A stretch of 64,000 bases of DNA from Apus apus (GCF_020740795.1 NC_067304.1:3648056-3712055); one strand, 5' to 3'. Counted from the first letter of the stretch, positions 45,601-58,500 are shown. The notes: generated by a model from the sequence alone, not told the origin. Made by a program: numbers and translations.

Positions 45601-48600
45601 CTCCTCGCTTCTCTCCTGCTAACCCTGGGGACTTCCCACTCTCAGAGCAGCATGTCAGACTCTCTGAATCACTTTATCTGTGGAAGAAGCAGAACAAAAG
45701 GCTGCAAGAGATAGGCGAGCAGGTCTGCGACAGCCACACCACTCAGTGTAGCAAACATCCTTTTCCTGGCATTTTGTTTTGCACCTAATTGAATCAGTCT
45801 CAGCCTGGCTAATGAAAGAGAGGAAGACAGTGGAAAATGTTCCTTTGTTTCTCCAGGTTGTGGAGCCCACCCTCCTCGTGGAAGGTCTGCAGGCTGCCAG
45901 CACTGCCCACTGAGCATCCCATTGCTGGGAATGCATCAGGTGCCCCTTCTGCAAGATCCCCCAAGGCAGAGCTCCCCATGCCTGGCCAGCATCTAAGGGA
46001 GTGGAAATTGCACAGCAGCTGAGCTTCCCCTCTGCAAATTTGCTCCCTTGATCTCTCCTGGCTGCATCCCACAAAAAAGAAAGAAAAAAATAAAAAGAAA
46101 ATGCAGGAAAGCAGGAACCATTTCCCATCGCCTCCCCTGCTCTGACAAGGTGATCTCTTGTTGCAGTGAAACAGCCTCAACCCTGGTTTCTGCCCCTGCA
46201 CCCTCACACTCAGACCCAAGTGACAAGCAGACTGACTCAATTTACAGCTCTGCAAACTCAGTCTGGCATGTGACAGTCACAGCAGCTTCTCTCCTTTTCA
46301 GACAGTAACAGTCACTCAGCAGCACCCACATGCCTGCTGTGCCTACAAGGGGTCTGTGTCAACCTCCCTGGTGAAGGAGCAGGGAGCAGAGCCCAGCTCC
46401 TCACTGCAGCAGCCCCATCAGCAGGAGAAAAGGAAGTTGTGCTCAGGTTTGTCACTGCAGTTGATAAGGTAGCACTTTACATGGTCACAGGCTCCAGGAG
46501 ACACCAGTGAGGTGGAGCAGGCTGTGCTCACGAGCTGACTCAAAAGGAAGGTGGAAAGAGCTGCTGGTGGTGCTGCTGGCCACCCACCCTACCCAGCAGC
46601 TGAGACACAGCTACAGAAATGAGCAGCCATGAAAGTCCGTTTGCAAATAGGAAATCTGGGGCAAACGTTTGTTTCCATCCCCTGACCAGAGCTCAGGTCT
46701 GGATGTCAAGGGTAAAGGTGCCAACTTCAGATGCAGAAACGGTCACATCTCTCCAGCCCACCCAAGAAGCAGAAGGTAAAACAAGTAAAACACAAGCACA
46801 TCTTCTGGAAAGCCAATGTTCTACCACCTGTGAACATCTCCACTCAGCTCTTACCTCTCCTATTTTCACTCCTCATGTCCTGCTATCACTGCTAGTCCCT
46901 TCATTATCTACCTAGTGGCTTGATCCTGCTTATGGTCTTTGCTAGGAGACACCTTACAGTTTGCAAAACTGACCCTAGATCAAAGACTCCAGAGACAAGA
47001 CAATGTACTAGGAGCAAACCAGGAAGAAGAGGGAGACGTACAAGCAGCTGAACACCCTCCTGCACAGACCAGAAAAGCCTTTATTAAAGAAAAAGAGAAA
47101 GGTAGGTTAGATAACGCCCTTGACGGAAATCCAACTTCCTCCAAATGGACAAGTCCCTCCTTGCATCATTTCCTTCTCCCTAGAATAACTTCATCAAGAT
47201 TTTGTTTCAAATGTGGCCTTTCTAAACCACTGAGCTGGTGCCAAGCATCCCAACAAGAGAAGGAAGCAAACCTACTGGGAAAGTGAGCCAGCTTCCTCCA
47301 AAAGGCTGGGGAGGACACACTGGAAGCTGAAATGGCATTGATCCATGAGAAGAGGCCAGGATGCACCATTGTCCAAACCTTGATGAAGAAGCTCCCCTTC
47401 CCCTCCCCACCCTCTTCCACTGCAAGATTGTGAAAGAGAAGTAACATTGCCACGATTAGCACAGAGGATGAAAGCAGCAGCTCACCCTGGTTTTGTAATC
47501 AAGCTATTAACTCTTGTCAGGTCCCAAAGCAAAGACAAATCCTTCACGTATCTTCAGATGTTTATCTCCACTCCCTCTTCACAGCAGAGAGCAATGGGAG
47601 ACTGGAACAGGATCTGCTCCAAAGAAGGTCTCCTGAAACAAGTTTTGTTGCAGGCAGGGCAAGATGACCATCAGGTCATGGGTACAGAGCATCTCCTGGC
47701 CAGACATCTGTAGGTGCCTCAGCAACTCAGGCTGGTTTGTGATGCCTTCTGCTCAGCCCCATTACCAGGAACAAACCTCTGCACTGCTAAGTGCTTATGG
47801 ACATCCCCTTGGGAAATGGAAAAGGGATCCTATTTGCCAGAAAAAGCTATCTTTGGCTATCTCAAGAAGGGACTTTTGACCCACAAAATAAAGCCACTCT
47901 TGTCCACCTCAACTGCATCTTGATGGCAGAGCACAACAATGAGAGATCCATGCCAACCATCCAGCTGTGCCTCCTGTTGCACTGAGAGCAACCCAGGATC
48001 CTGGTGGGAAAACAGTAGGGGATCCATGGGAGATATGCACAAGATGCCCACCAAGACCAGTTCCTTGTAGCCCAAAGTCCAGGCTGCAGAAATCACTAGA
48101 ACTTGTTGTGATGATCTCCCCTAGTCTGCAGTGATGAGGGCAGGACTTCTTGTAAAGTCTGGATCAGAGAGGGTGACAGAGGTGAAGCAGGGCAGTAAGT
48201 TCACCTTCCTGCAACCCATATTCCTGTTGGACAGAGCTCCTCCATCACTCTGAAGGGACAGTCCTGGGAAGATATCCGCACAGAATCCATCACTGGATGA
48301 GAAGGTGTGAAGCTTTACTGACGAGGCAGGGGGAAAGCCTTTGCACACAGAGATTCTGTGGCAGCCCCTGCAGCAGGATGACCAACAAGCACTGGTGTTT
48401 CCTCTGTGTGTTCCCATCCCTCACCACTACTCACAGCAACGATCCACCTACTTTTTTCCATGAGTGCTACTTAAGGCAACAACCACCCACAAAGGACTAC
48501 AGGGAGAGGGGTATGGAGGTGAGGGGATTTTCCCCAGCCCTCACTGGCACTTGGAAAAACCATCTTCATACAAGAGTTCCCCAGTTACCAGAACTGCCTT

Positions 48601-51600
48601 TTGATTCACACCTGAAAGTTTTGTGGGTTCACTCCCCACCCTTGGGGACAAATCACACTCAGATCATCTCACCCACCCCCCAGCCCCCAAAAAATAGGTA
48701 TTTAATAAGCTGATGACTAACCCTGAGAAATTCTCATAGGCAAACTGTCTCCAGGGATGTTTATTACTCGAAGCAAGGTGGCTGTTTCCCCCTGAGGGCT
48801 CTGATCTACCACCACAGAAGGTCCCCAAGACAAGGGGTTCTCCAATTTCCACCCCCATTGGCAAAGCTGAACTCAAGAGGTTGGGATCTTTGAGCTTTTA
48901 TTAGATGTTAAAACCTTTTGCCTTTCAAAGCTTACACAGCTTCTGCCTGGGTGTAGGATGGGAAAGGCAAAGCAGCCCTGCTTTAACTCAAGGCAGGACT
49001 TGAGCAGCAGGAAGGTCCCACTCCTTTCCATCACCTCAACAGCACAACTGGATCCCAGGTTCAGAAAAGCTCCCAACCATCTTGCTGCTCCACTTAAAGC
49101 TTCATTTTTTCCTGCTGGTGTGGAAATACATCTCCCATATCATGTCCCTTTGCAGCATGTCCCAGCAGCAGCCTCTGCCTGTGCCCCAGTGCTGACAGGA
49201 GCCTTTGTTCTCCAGAGCTGTCACTGGCGAGTGAAGCAGCACCTGGGAGCAGGCTCAGGGTGGCAGCTCCACGCTGCCCATCAGCACTTAAGGCACTTTC
49301 TCTACAACCTGGAAGTGCCAAAGCAACTTCCCACAGCAGGGAGAGAGTGTCTGCCCAGGGTGGAAAAGTCTCCACCAACAGAGGTCACACCCACGAGGGC
49401 AAAGAGGTTGGGGAACACAGAGGAAGGTGAAGAAATGGGAGCAAGAGGAGGAGGCACAGAGGCAGGTAGGCTGCCAAGCAGCAGGATGCAGGAGATAAGA
49501 AAGCTGGGGAGGAGGTGGAGGGCTCTTTGAGATAGAGGGGTGGTTACCAGGAGCTGCTGAGGCGTGATGGAGTTGTCTGTGTAAATGCAGAGCTTCTCCA
49601 CAGTCAGGGGCATGGTTTCTCGCAGCTTGGAAGCCAGGAGCATGCAGACTGCTCCCAGAAGCTGCAGGTGACTTTTCCTCATGGTGACTGAGGACAGGTA
49701 GCGATCCACGTAATTCATGGCCAGGGGGAAGACCTCTTCCTCACACTTCTGCTCCTCGCACACCTGACAAAAGCCAGTGACAAAAATAAAACATAAAAGG
49801 AAGTTTTTCATCAGCACAGGACTCCCCAGACCCTGCCTGCACCACAGCTTCAAAGCTTCTGGTCATGCTGCTGTTTTAGCTTGGTGCTAAAGAGTAAATG
49901 AGCTGCAGGTGTCAAGCCCATGATTTTGGTGGGATTACAGCAGCAACAAGTCCGACCAATGCCTGAAGACTTCATCTTCCTGTGGAAAGTTGCAGGACTT
50001 AAAGAGTGCACAAATAAGTCAAGCTGCTTTATTTATCCCCTGTTTTAATGCCCCCCGTTGGGGATGCCTCCAGGCAGCTGTCCAGCAAAGCTGCCATTTT
50101 CTGCTCTGTGGACTGGGGACCTCTGGAGCAATTCCAGCATCTCTCCAGCTGCAGACCTAATAGGGCAGGATCCACAGCCACTTCTGGTGATTCCACCGTA
50201 AGTGTCCCAGAGACACAATGGCACAGCCCAAATCAATGGCTGAGTCCAAAAGTCCTCCTCCCTCAGCCACACTCATACCACAGCCACCAACAGAAACCAG
50301 GAGCTCTGCATTTCAGCCCTCTGCCCTTATCTCCCAACCAGTATCAAAACACTGGTCATATTTAACTTCCTTTTCTCAACGCAACCATAAAAAAAAAATA
50401 AAAATATTGAGGTTTCTCCTCACACAGCAGCAAATGTCACCATCCTCCTTCCAGCAGCAACTGCCTCGCCTGTCACAGCCCTGGGGACACCAACACACAC
50501 GGGCATGGCAACTGCCAAGTGTCATCTGCTTCTTGACTGCCTCTAGGGCTGCAGAGGAGCAGGCTCCACAGCAGCATTTATCTAACCACCCTTCTCAGAA
50601 TGGGAATTGCAGAAACAGAACAATAATAGCTGGGGAAAAAAAACCCAACAAACCATCCAACAACACCCAAACCCTTTAAAAAGCAAGATGTCCATGATTT
50701 CTTTTGACAGAACCAGGGGTGGAGAGCAGGGAGGCTCCATCCCAACGTCATTTGTCCTTTGCAGAATCGGCTCTTCCTTTTTTTCCTCTATTGAGGCTGT
50801 TCACTCTGACCATCTCCTGAAGAGGCCCATGAGATTTCCCCCGCTGAACTGCATCCCGCAGAGAGCTGCATTCATTTTTAATTTAGGGAAGTAAATGCTA
50901 GCGATACGATTTCCCCGCTTTAACCAGGCGTTCTCAGCCCCCATTCAGGAAACGCGGAGCCTGCCGGCTGCACAGCGGGGCTCCCTGCTCTCAGGTTTTG
51001 GGGAGCAGGGAGCAAAGAGGGGGGCTGATTGCAGCGTGGCAGCACACCAGCAGGGTGGGGGAAGCACAGGCTGAGGGTTCGGGGGGCGGTCTGCTCCTCC
51101 TGCATGGAGCAATCACCTCTTCTAGCACCCCCAACGCTCAAGAGACGCCGCAGAGCTGCCCACCCCACCGCCTCCATGTGCAGCCCCCTCCTCCCCACAC
51201 GCACAACTCCCCCAACACCGGAGACCTGACCTCCGGCGCAAACCCAGACCCAGAATTTCAGGGCTTTCCTGTCCCTTCGGTTGTGCCTTGCACCCCTGCA
51301 CGAGGAGACGCCCGCGAAGACGGGCCGGGAGCTTCTGCTGTGCCGCGCTTCCCCCCGCCGCCCGCTCCCTCCCGCCGGAGCAGGAGCGCGCACGCCTGCA
51401 AGGAGCGTGTGCGGGCAGGGAGAAGCGGCAAGGCGGGGGTCCCGTACCTCCAGCATCCAGAAAGCCAGCATCTTCCGCATGTAGGGCTTGATCTCCCGCT
51501 GCACGCACTGGAAGTAGGAAACGCGGGGGCTGTAGCGTTCCTCCTGGCTCAGCAAGTTCTGCAAAACCCGCCGGTCGCCCAGCAAGTGAGGGTCGTGCCC

Positions 51601-51645
51601 GGCGCGGGGGACACGGGGAACGGCTTCCACGCACAGCAGCTCCAT
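39531..51645 (-). CDS. CCND3: CCND3 G1/S-specific cyclin D3 (complete CDS, 5 exons)
   Basis: D-type cyclin that activates CDK4/CDK6 to phosphorylate RB in G1. Exons are 51645-51448, 49763-49548, 43648-43489, 42927-42785 and 39692-39531; all GT/AG, joined frame 292 aa, equal to human. The N-terminal MELLCVE contains the LxCxE RB-binding motif (residues 3-7). The cyclin box starts near [20 protein letters not shown] and includes [17 protein letters not shown] and [13 protein letters not shown]; the second cyclin fold includes [14 protein letters not shown] and [10 protein letters not shown]. The C-terminus [11 protein letters not shown] keeps Thr283-Pro, the known phosphodegron. The end TSTPTDVT and exon sizes identify D3 rather than D1 or D2, and gene order agrees. 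Confidence 0.98.
39693..42784 (-). other. CCND3: CCND3 intron 4
   Basis: 3.1-kb intron, GC-moderate, with a plus-strand CR1 near its 5' end. No other element recognised; a short (CAA)n lies at about 41745-41758. Confidence 0.85.
42340..42665 (+). mobile_element. CR1 LINE fragment in CCND3 intron 4, antisense to the gene
   Basis: Plus-strand CR1 text: GGAAAAACTTATTTACTGTG, ACTGGAACAGGCTGCCCAGG and GGTTGGACTAGATGATCTCT. Terminal octamers are missing, so the 3' end is decayed or cut. An older, more divergent subfamily than the 5512 type. Left boundary approximate. Confidence 0.88.
42785..42927 (-). CDS. CCND3: CCND3 coding exon 4
   Basis: 143 nt, from [20 protein letters not shown] to ITGTEV. 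Acceptor GGCTCTAG, donor GAGGTG|GTGAGT. The [14 protein letters not shown] segment is the least conserved part relative to human. Confidence 0.97.
42928..43488 (-). other. CCND3: CCND3 intron 3
   Basis: 561-bp intron between coding exons 3 and 4. No element recognised. Confidence 0.9.
43489..43648 (-). CDS. CCND3: CCND3 coding exon 3
   Basis: 160 nt, from [18 protein letters not shown] to LCAT plus one base of Asp192. Acceptor CTGCAG, donor CCACAG|GTGGGT. Linker and start of the second cyclin fold. Confidence 0.97.
43649..49547 (-). other. CCND3: CCND3 intron 2
   Basis: 5.9-kb intron. A short (CAGA)n microsatellite lies next to the exon 3 acceptor (about 43660-43679) and a 15-T tract at 44766-44780. 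The remainder is unique-looking, with no CR1 and no recognised RNA or coding gene. Confidence 0.85.
49548..49763 (-). CDS. CCND3: CCND3 coding exon 2
   Basis: 216 nt, residues 67-138, from [18 protein letters not shown] to ITPQQLL. Acceptor TTGTCAG, donor CTCCTG|GTAACC. It contains most of the first cyclin fold. Confidence 0.97.
49764..51447 (-). other. CCND3: CCND3 intron 1
   Basis: 1.7-kb intron. The 5' part (about 51.0-51.45 kb) is GC-rich and continues the CpG island; the rest is ordinary. No element recognised. Confidence 0.85.
51448..51645 (-). CDS. CCND3: CCND3 coding exon 1
   Basis: 198 nt, residues 1-66, phase 0. Donor CTGGAG|GTACGG. It carries the LxCxE motif and the start of the cyclin box. 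ATG context CCCCCATGG. Confidence 0.97.
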
Positions 51646-52010
51646 GGGGGCAGGCAGGGCAGGGGCAGGCAGGGAAGCAGGGCAGGGTGAGCGACCTCCC
51701 CGCCGGCTCCGCTGCCGCCGCCGCGGGACGCCGGGAACTGGCCGCGCTCCCAGGGGGCGGGGCCGCCGCCCTGGCGCGCCAAGAGGGCGGGGCCAAAGGG
51801 CCCCTCCCGCCAATCCGCGGGGGAGACGAAGCCGGTGGCCACGCCCCCGGGGGCGGGGCGAGAGGCGCGCCGGCGGGAGGGCAGCACGTGGGGCGGCTGC
51901 GGGGCTGCTGCCATGTTGGGGCGGGGGGGAAGCGGGGCCGGCCGGCCCGGCCGCTCGCTGCGGCCCCCCCCCCCCCCCGGGAGGAACCCGTCCCCTCTTT
52001 GCAGCCGAGC
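51646..52010 (-). promoter_or_regulatory. CCND3: CCND3 CpG-island promoter
   Basis: Very GC-rich, with several GGGGCGGGGC boxes, a palindromic E2F-like TGGCGCGCCA (51772-51781), a CCAAT box (51810-51814), an E-box CACGTG (51885-51890) and a YY1-like CTGCCATGTTGG (about 51909-51920). A 16-C run lies at 51964-51979. No TATA box seen. An E2F site suits a G1 cyclin, but binding is not shown here. Confidence 0.7.
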
Positions 52011-52117
52011 TCTGTGCAGGCCGGCCAGGCTGCACGGCAACAGCCCCGGGGGTCGCAGGGAAGGTTTCTGTTACACCAGCCTTTACACATTTCTAAAAGT
52101 AATTCTGTATCTTGGCT

Positions 52118-52203
52118 TTGTGCAGCCTGGTCCCGGTGGGAGGTGTCCCTGCTCATGGACCTTTAAAGGTCTCCTTCCAACCTTAACTATTCTGTAATCT
52201 CTT
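52118..52203 (+). mobile_element. CR1 LINE 3' end, short
   Basis: About 85 bp of plus-strand CR1 3' terminus: GGGAGGTGTCCCTGCTCATG, then AAGGTCTCCTTCCAACCTTA and a decayed octamer TATTCTGT. It begins just outside the CCND3 CpG island. Confidence 0.82.
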
Positions 52204-53995
52204 GCTTTTTTTTGTCTGTGTCACCAAAGTCTTTCAAGACTATAATCAGCTGTGGACATATTTGGAGCCAGTCCGTACTGAGCCTGCTGTCTCCCCAAAA
52301 GTCACCCTCATGTTACTCCTGGTGGGAGATAGCAACCTCGGTGTCTGCTGAGATAAGGGTTGGTCAGGCTTGGCTGGTTTTTCAGAATGATTACCAATGG
52401 TTTGGAAATACCTCTGCAAATTGTACACTGAATGGCTGCTTGCTCTAGGAATTTTAAAGTCTTTGGAAGAAGTTCGCACTGTCACTTCCACAGCATAGGA
52501 TTGTACCAGAGCCTCCTGCTAATTGACCCAGCAGTAATTACTTTCTGGTATGGGAAGTTGAAGACAACAGGCTGCAGTTCTGACCGTGTTACTCTCTGAT
52601 GTTTGTTCCTGGCTGCAAAGGCTGCCATGTCCTGACTCTGCTAGTGCTGATGGAGTCAGAAAACAGTAAGAAATGAACACCACGTTCTCTGATTGGAAGG
52701 GGGAATGGGTTGCCTTCCAGCTTGCAAATCAAAAGCTCCCAAGTTGAGAGAGGTAGCTCAGGAGGTCCATTTTAAAGGCAACTTCCTAATACGAGTCGTG
52801 AAGGCAACATGGGCAGCTGGAATGACCTGGTTGTAAAAGGCTCTTCTGCAGCAGGACAGTGCTGCAATGTGGCATTGCCAGCAGGAGTCACAACCAAATG
52901 AGTATCATCACCAATGTGAGAAGTGGGAAATACATTCCAGACCAGCAGCAGCTCTTGCTCTGCTAGATGACATAATTCTCTGCCAACTGGGATTTCCCTG
53001 CTCTCTGAAATGAAGCACCTCAGCAGTACATGCTCCTCCAGCACTGGTGCACAGGGCAGCAGTGCTGGGCTGAGAGCACCATGCAGGGAATGGCACGGAG
53101 ATAAGGCCAAATTCAGCACACAGCAATAATCCCTCTCTGCAATCCTGGGAATAAAGCTACTCCTGTTCAAAAGGGAATGGAATTTGTAGGAATGGAAGAC
53201 TTTTGGGATGCAGGGTCATACAAAAGGAAACTCAGCTGCAACACCTCTGGGTGGTTCTGCTGGAGCTTTGCTCAGTGCATATACTTGGAAGTATTTTGAG
53301 GCTAAGGAACAAAGAAGGACTGATTTGCCACAATAGCTACTCCCCCCATAAGTCACTTGTACATGTGCCATTTTGACACATTTAGTACTATTTTTTAATT
53401 TGTTTTTGTATTTTCAGTCACTTAAAAAGAGTCTTTTAATGAAGAACAAACATACAAAATTAGTAAGCCTAAGTAAAACAAAACTTAAGTCTTTGTTCTC
53501 CCTTGCTCAGGATATTTTTGTGTGTGTTGAAAATGAAAAACATCTTTTTTTTTTTTATCAGAGGTTTAGAGGTTCAAAACACCCCTCATGACAGTGAACA
53601 CAAAGGTCACCTACATAACACACATTTCACACACTGAAATCCCATCTACACTCTTACAGCTGGCTTTCATTTTCTGCAAGTTCCATGAGACATTGCACAT
53701 TTTTAATGATGCCATCAGCATGAATTTGTTGTGCTGAATGCCCCAAAAGCACCACACAGCATGGTGGGTGCAGACCTGGAGTAGAAAAAGGGGGAGAAAA
53801 TTAGACCAATCCCACCCCTGCCTTCAAGTGAAAAAGAGGAATTGCTGTAAGGTGAGATGAAATTCCCCAATCCCTTTCCCAACTCACTTTCTTTCACCTT
53901 ACAAATAAATCTTCCAGTGGTGTGGGCAAGAAATATTTGAAGAATCTATGAGAGAGATTTCTGTGGACCAGTCAGCTGGTTTTAATCCGGGATGA

Positions 53996-54011
53996 CCCCC
54001 CCCCCCCCCCC
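53996..54011. repeat. 16-nt poly(C) run
   Basis: Isolated homopolymer in ordinary intergenic sequence. Confidence 0.9.
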
Positions 54012-55267
54012 TTCCCTGCTCCACTCCCCCACTCTTTCATTGTAAGCAGCATCCCCCATTTGTGCAGGGGAAGAGAAGGGCCTCATGTCCCACATTTTTA
54101 GTAAAAATAGACAGCAGCTATTTTCTTTAGTCAGGCAAAGGGAAACCACAGCACTGGGTTCTTGGGCCTTCTGGTTTCTGGGCTGTGCCGTTTGAAATTG
54201 AAAGTTTCAGGCCTTTTCCCAAACTTCATGGTCTTTCTCCTCTGTTTCCCAGTGTCTGCAGGGTGGTTCTGACACTGCAGCTGAGCTCAGTGGCAACCCT
54301 GGGCCGTGGAGGGGGGAAATGAAGCCTGTTGCATAAGAAAGTGTTCCCTCCAGATGATGACTTGGCAAAACCGATGGCTCTGCAAGCCACATTATCAGGC
54401 TAGAAAGGCAAATTACAGACTGCAGGCATCCTGAAAAGCCTATTCTGTGGGTGTGTGGAGGGAAAAGGGAAAATTCCAGGAAAACCAAATTTTGGTGACT
54501 GCTGTCCAGAGATAGTCAGCTTCCTGGCTTTGGCAGGGGACTGCACAGCAGGATTAAAAAGGCAATTCCCTCAGAGTCAAAATTCAAGAACCTGATGGCC
54601 TCCAGACTTCCAGGATCTCGAACCAGCCGTGTTATTCTTTGCTGAATCATAAAGGGGGCTCATTTTTTTGGTATGTTGATGATGAGTTAAAAAGCAGCTG
54701 AGCTTTTAAAGGTGCCATGGCAGAGGCAGGGCTGGTTCTGATGGGCAGCTGGTGTCACACATGGGGTCAGTCCAGGCCAATGCCTTTTGTTGGGATGGGT
54801 ATTCAACAGGGGCACGTCCGTAAGTTCTTTGCTGTGGAAGGTTTTTGCCTATGGCACTTTGCATCAGCAGTGGGCCTGGCCCCAAAGACTGTCACACATC
54901 ATCAGGACCTTTTTTATACTGGTTTCTGTGTCTTCTACTTTATAGCCACCTTCTGTCCCATTTTGGCCTACCAAAAGCTAAGCCATCTCCTTTCCTTGGT
55001 TATACTTTGACTACAGTGTCATCAGTGACATCAAAATGAAACTGCTTAACGTGCACCAAGGACTTGAAAACCAAATCTGATGACCAAACACCTAGATCAT
55101 TTGCAGTAGGAAATCCCCCAAAAGTAAATGAAAACCAGGTACCATTTTGTGCATGTGAGAAAGAGTGAAGGCAGTGTTTCACACTTTGGTTTGAGGATTT
55201 CAAAGCCCTTCAAACATACTAATCTGTTATATTTCACATTCAGTTTTCCCAAAGCAGAGATACTGCA

Positions 55268-55592
55268 ATACCTGAAAGGGACCTATAAGAAGGCTGGGGA
55301 AGAGCTGTTCACAGGGCATGTAACAGTGGGAAAAGGGGTGATGGTTTTAAGCTAGAAGAGGGTAGACTGAGGTTGGACCTTAGGAAGAAGTTCTTTACTA
55401 TGAGGGTGGTGGATCACTGGGACGGGTTGCCTAGAGAGGTGGTGGAGGCCCCATCTCTGGAGACATTCAAGGTCAGGCTTGATGGGGCTCTGAGCAATCT
55501 GGTCTAGTTGGAGATGTCCTTGCTTATTGTAGGGGGGTTGGACTAGATGAGCTTTAGAGGTCCCTTCCAACCCAAGACATTCTAACTATTCC
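55268..55592 (+). mobile_element. CR1 LINE 3' fragment
   Basis: Plus-strand CR1: ACCTATAAGAAGGCTGGGGA, then GGACGGGTTGCCTAGAGAGG, GGTTGGACTAGATGAGCTTT and CCTTCCAACCCAAGACATTC at the 3' end, with a decayed octamer ATTCTAAC. 5' truncated. Confidence 0.92.
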
Positions 55593-58500
55593 CAGCAGGA
55601 AAGAACAAGGGCTCTGGCACATCAGGGTTAGCAAGGCACACCGAGCCAATTTGGAGTCACAGCCTGTGCTTGCCAGAAGTCCCTGCTGCTGGAGATGGCC
55701 CAGTTAATGCTCCATCATTTGCACTTAAACTGCTGCTAAAGATGGAGCAGCACCAGCAGGTCAGGCCTTGAGGATTCCTGGCCTCCAAGGCTGCTGTCTC
55801 CCTCCCCAGCTGGCTCTCTCTCCTTTCTCATATCTAATTCACTCTTAACTTAGAAAAAAAGACTTTCACTGAATTGAAGTTTGGTTGAGCACAAGTTGAA
55901 CATTTGACCCAGGGGACGTGTTTCCTAATATTTTTCCCATTACTGGCAACCACTGCATTCCCTTTCCTCTAACTTGGTCAGACTTTTGAGTACAACTAAT
56001 TAGTTCAGAGTGATATCATCTGAACACTGAATCCCAGCAGAGCTCAGATATATCCAAGTAATGATGTACAGGAGAGTTCTGAAGAAGAAAGCCTGCTGCT
56101 TCAAAGGTCAAAATATTGCTTTTTAATTGACTTAAATCCCCTTATTGGAGCAGCTTTTGGTACAGTTAGAGCCAAGTGTCTATTTAAACAAAAATAAAAG
56201 TGTGACTGTTGATACTGTTTGGGTTTAAGCTCTATCCATCACTTCTGTATCTGAACGTGCCTGTTCCTGGGCTATATATCAATTTAACAATGAGTTCCTT
56301 AATCAAGATTATTAAAGGAATGAAACAGTTGGATGGAGGGAAGCCCTTTGCTCAGGTGGCTTCCAGAACAGAACAAAGAAGTGATTGGAAAGAGGTATGA
56401 ATGGATGAAAAAAGACACATTTGTAAACAAGCACTTACCAAGCCATTCACTACATCTTTTGGCAAATCATTGAGGAGAAAACTTCCAGAAGTAGCTCTGG
56501 CTTTGGAGTGTCTCCAGTTCAGAGCAGCTGGGCCAGATTTGACTCCAGGGGAGCCAGCTCAGTTTGTCTCAGCTCACCATTTAAGCCAGCAGAGATGGAA
56601 ATGCAGTTTCACCTGACTTTTTATGAAAAGCATTACAAGCAGCTTGTCTACATCTGTCATTTTAGCAGCTATTTTCTGCCTTATTTCCCTTTTCCTAAGG
56701 AAATCTAAAATTAAGTCACATTTTCATTAAGCTAAACTCACACCATAGTGAACCATCCCCACCTGAATGTTCAGTTTTGCTCCCAAATCAGGCATTTTAG
56801 AAACCAGCCAAATTCAGCTGGTTTCAGGTAGAAAGACCAACCATAGAAAAAAGTTAAAATGCAAAGCTGAAACCAATCAATTTCAGAAAGCAAAATGGGC
56901 TTGGAAAGCCCCCTGTTGTGATATATTTAGTTCATTTCAGGGGATTATCTGTGTTCACCAATTATGCAAATTGCTAAAAAATACTGCCCTGAAATTTTAC
57001 ATATAAAATATCTCTTCTTTTTACAACACCCTTCCCTTCTCCATCCTTCTTGTCTTTTCCTGCCCTGCCCTGATCTTGTTGCCTGTGTTCTGTGCACCCT
57101 CCTCAGTAGATTAGATGCGTTTAGGTTTTTCTAAGAATTTTTGGTTCATGATGTTTCTCATTTGATGTGGCAAGCCTGGTGCCCGTGTGCCAATGCAAAC
57201 TGCCAGCCAGTGAGTCCAAGCCAGCCTCAGGCTGCTCAGCAGTGCTGGCAGAAAGGGAATTTGCCATGATTGTACTAGAGAAAGGATGAGTCCTGCCTGG
57301 TGAAGTGATGAGGAGGGGGGACTGGCCCAGCTGGAAGAAGAGCAGGGAGATGGGAAAAGCCTTGGGCTTGGTGCTCCTGCTGCAAGAAGTTGGGTCTGCT
57401 ATAGGGTGAGGCTGTTTGCAGCACCTCAAGCCTCTATGCCCGGTGTTCACTGCATGGAAGCACCCAGCCAGATTTTCCAGGGCCCCCAAAGCAGGCAGCA
57501 GAAGCCTGGCAGTGGGGCTGGAGCCAGTGAGCATTGCTGAGAAGATGGGCTGTGATAAGACTGGCTGGATTTTAAACGTGGCTTGGCCAGGTGGTAAATG
57601 GGGATGGAGACTGGGAAGTTCTCTGCCCAAGTCTAGACTAGGTTTGTTCCCTTTACAGGGGCAGTGGGGATCATGTCAGGAGAAGATGGAGGGTGGGCTT
57701 GGAAGGGTTGCACTACCCCACTGCCTGCACTGCAGTGGAAATGCTGGGGGACAGCTCTGGGGTGCCAGAAAGGGGCAGGCAGGGATCTCGTCAGATCAGT
57801 CAAGTCAGCACTAGATTTGGTTCCTCAGAGAGAAGGAGGACTAAGTTGTGTGCATGCAAGTGTTTTGGGGGGTAGAAAGAAAAGGATTGATACCCCACTG
57901 ACTTCCCTCACTTGTGGTGCACCTGGCTGGCTGTGACCTTGCAGCACAGGCTGAGTACACACTGCAGGGGCTTTGAACCAGAGGCAGATCTTGCCTTTAC
58001 TGTGAGGTTGCTGGCTGCACCTTGTTCACCCTCAGTGTAACTGAAAGGAAACATCTTGTGCCAGCCCCACATCAGCCAGAATATGCCCACGCAGCCAGTT
58101 GGCACTGAGCTGAGCTGCTCTGGTGTCCAGCACAGCAGCTGTGTCTCTGCATAGCAGACCCCCTGCTCTGAGACCCCAGGGACCACCTCAAAGCTCACCC
58201 TCTTTGCTCCTTTACCACATTAACTGTGTCCTCCCCCACCTAGGCAGTGAAGAAACACGCTCAGTCCCTCTAGTTCAAGCTGCAAAGCCAAAGGAGGTAA
58301 ATTTTAAGGACCTACAAGCCCCAGTGATTAAGTACAGGCAAAGACGAATGTCACACCCGTGTTAATAAATGGAAATAAAATACAACCCACACAGCAGCAC
58401 AGCCATCATCCTGCAGTTTCCAAGACAAGTCTCCTTCTCTAAGTATTTGACAAACACCTTTCCCTGAAGGCACAAATGTCACTGTATTTCTTGTGACTGT

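Noticed and set aside
50920-52035. 371-aa open frame on the minus strand over the CCND3 promoter and exon 1
   Set aside because: It contains true exon 1 but reads through the donor at 51447 and through upstream CpG-island sequence. The flanking protein is low-complexity Pro/Arg/Ala from GC content.
57121-57630. 169-aa minus-strand open frame in the region upstream of CCND3
   Set aside because: No recognisable family, ordinary base composition and no clear splice or promoter signals. Within chance for 12 kb of sequence.
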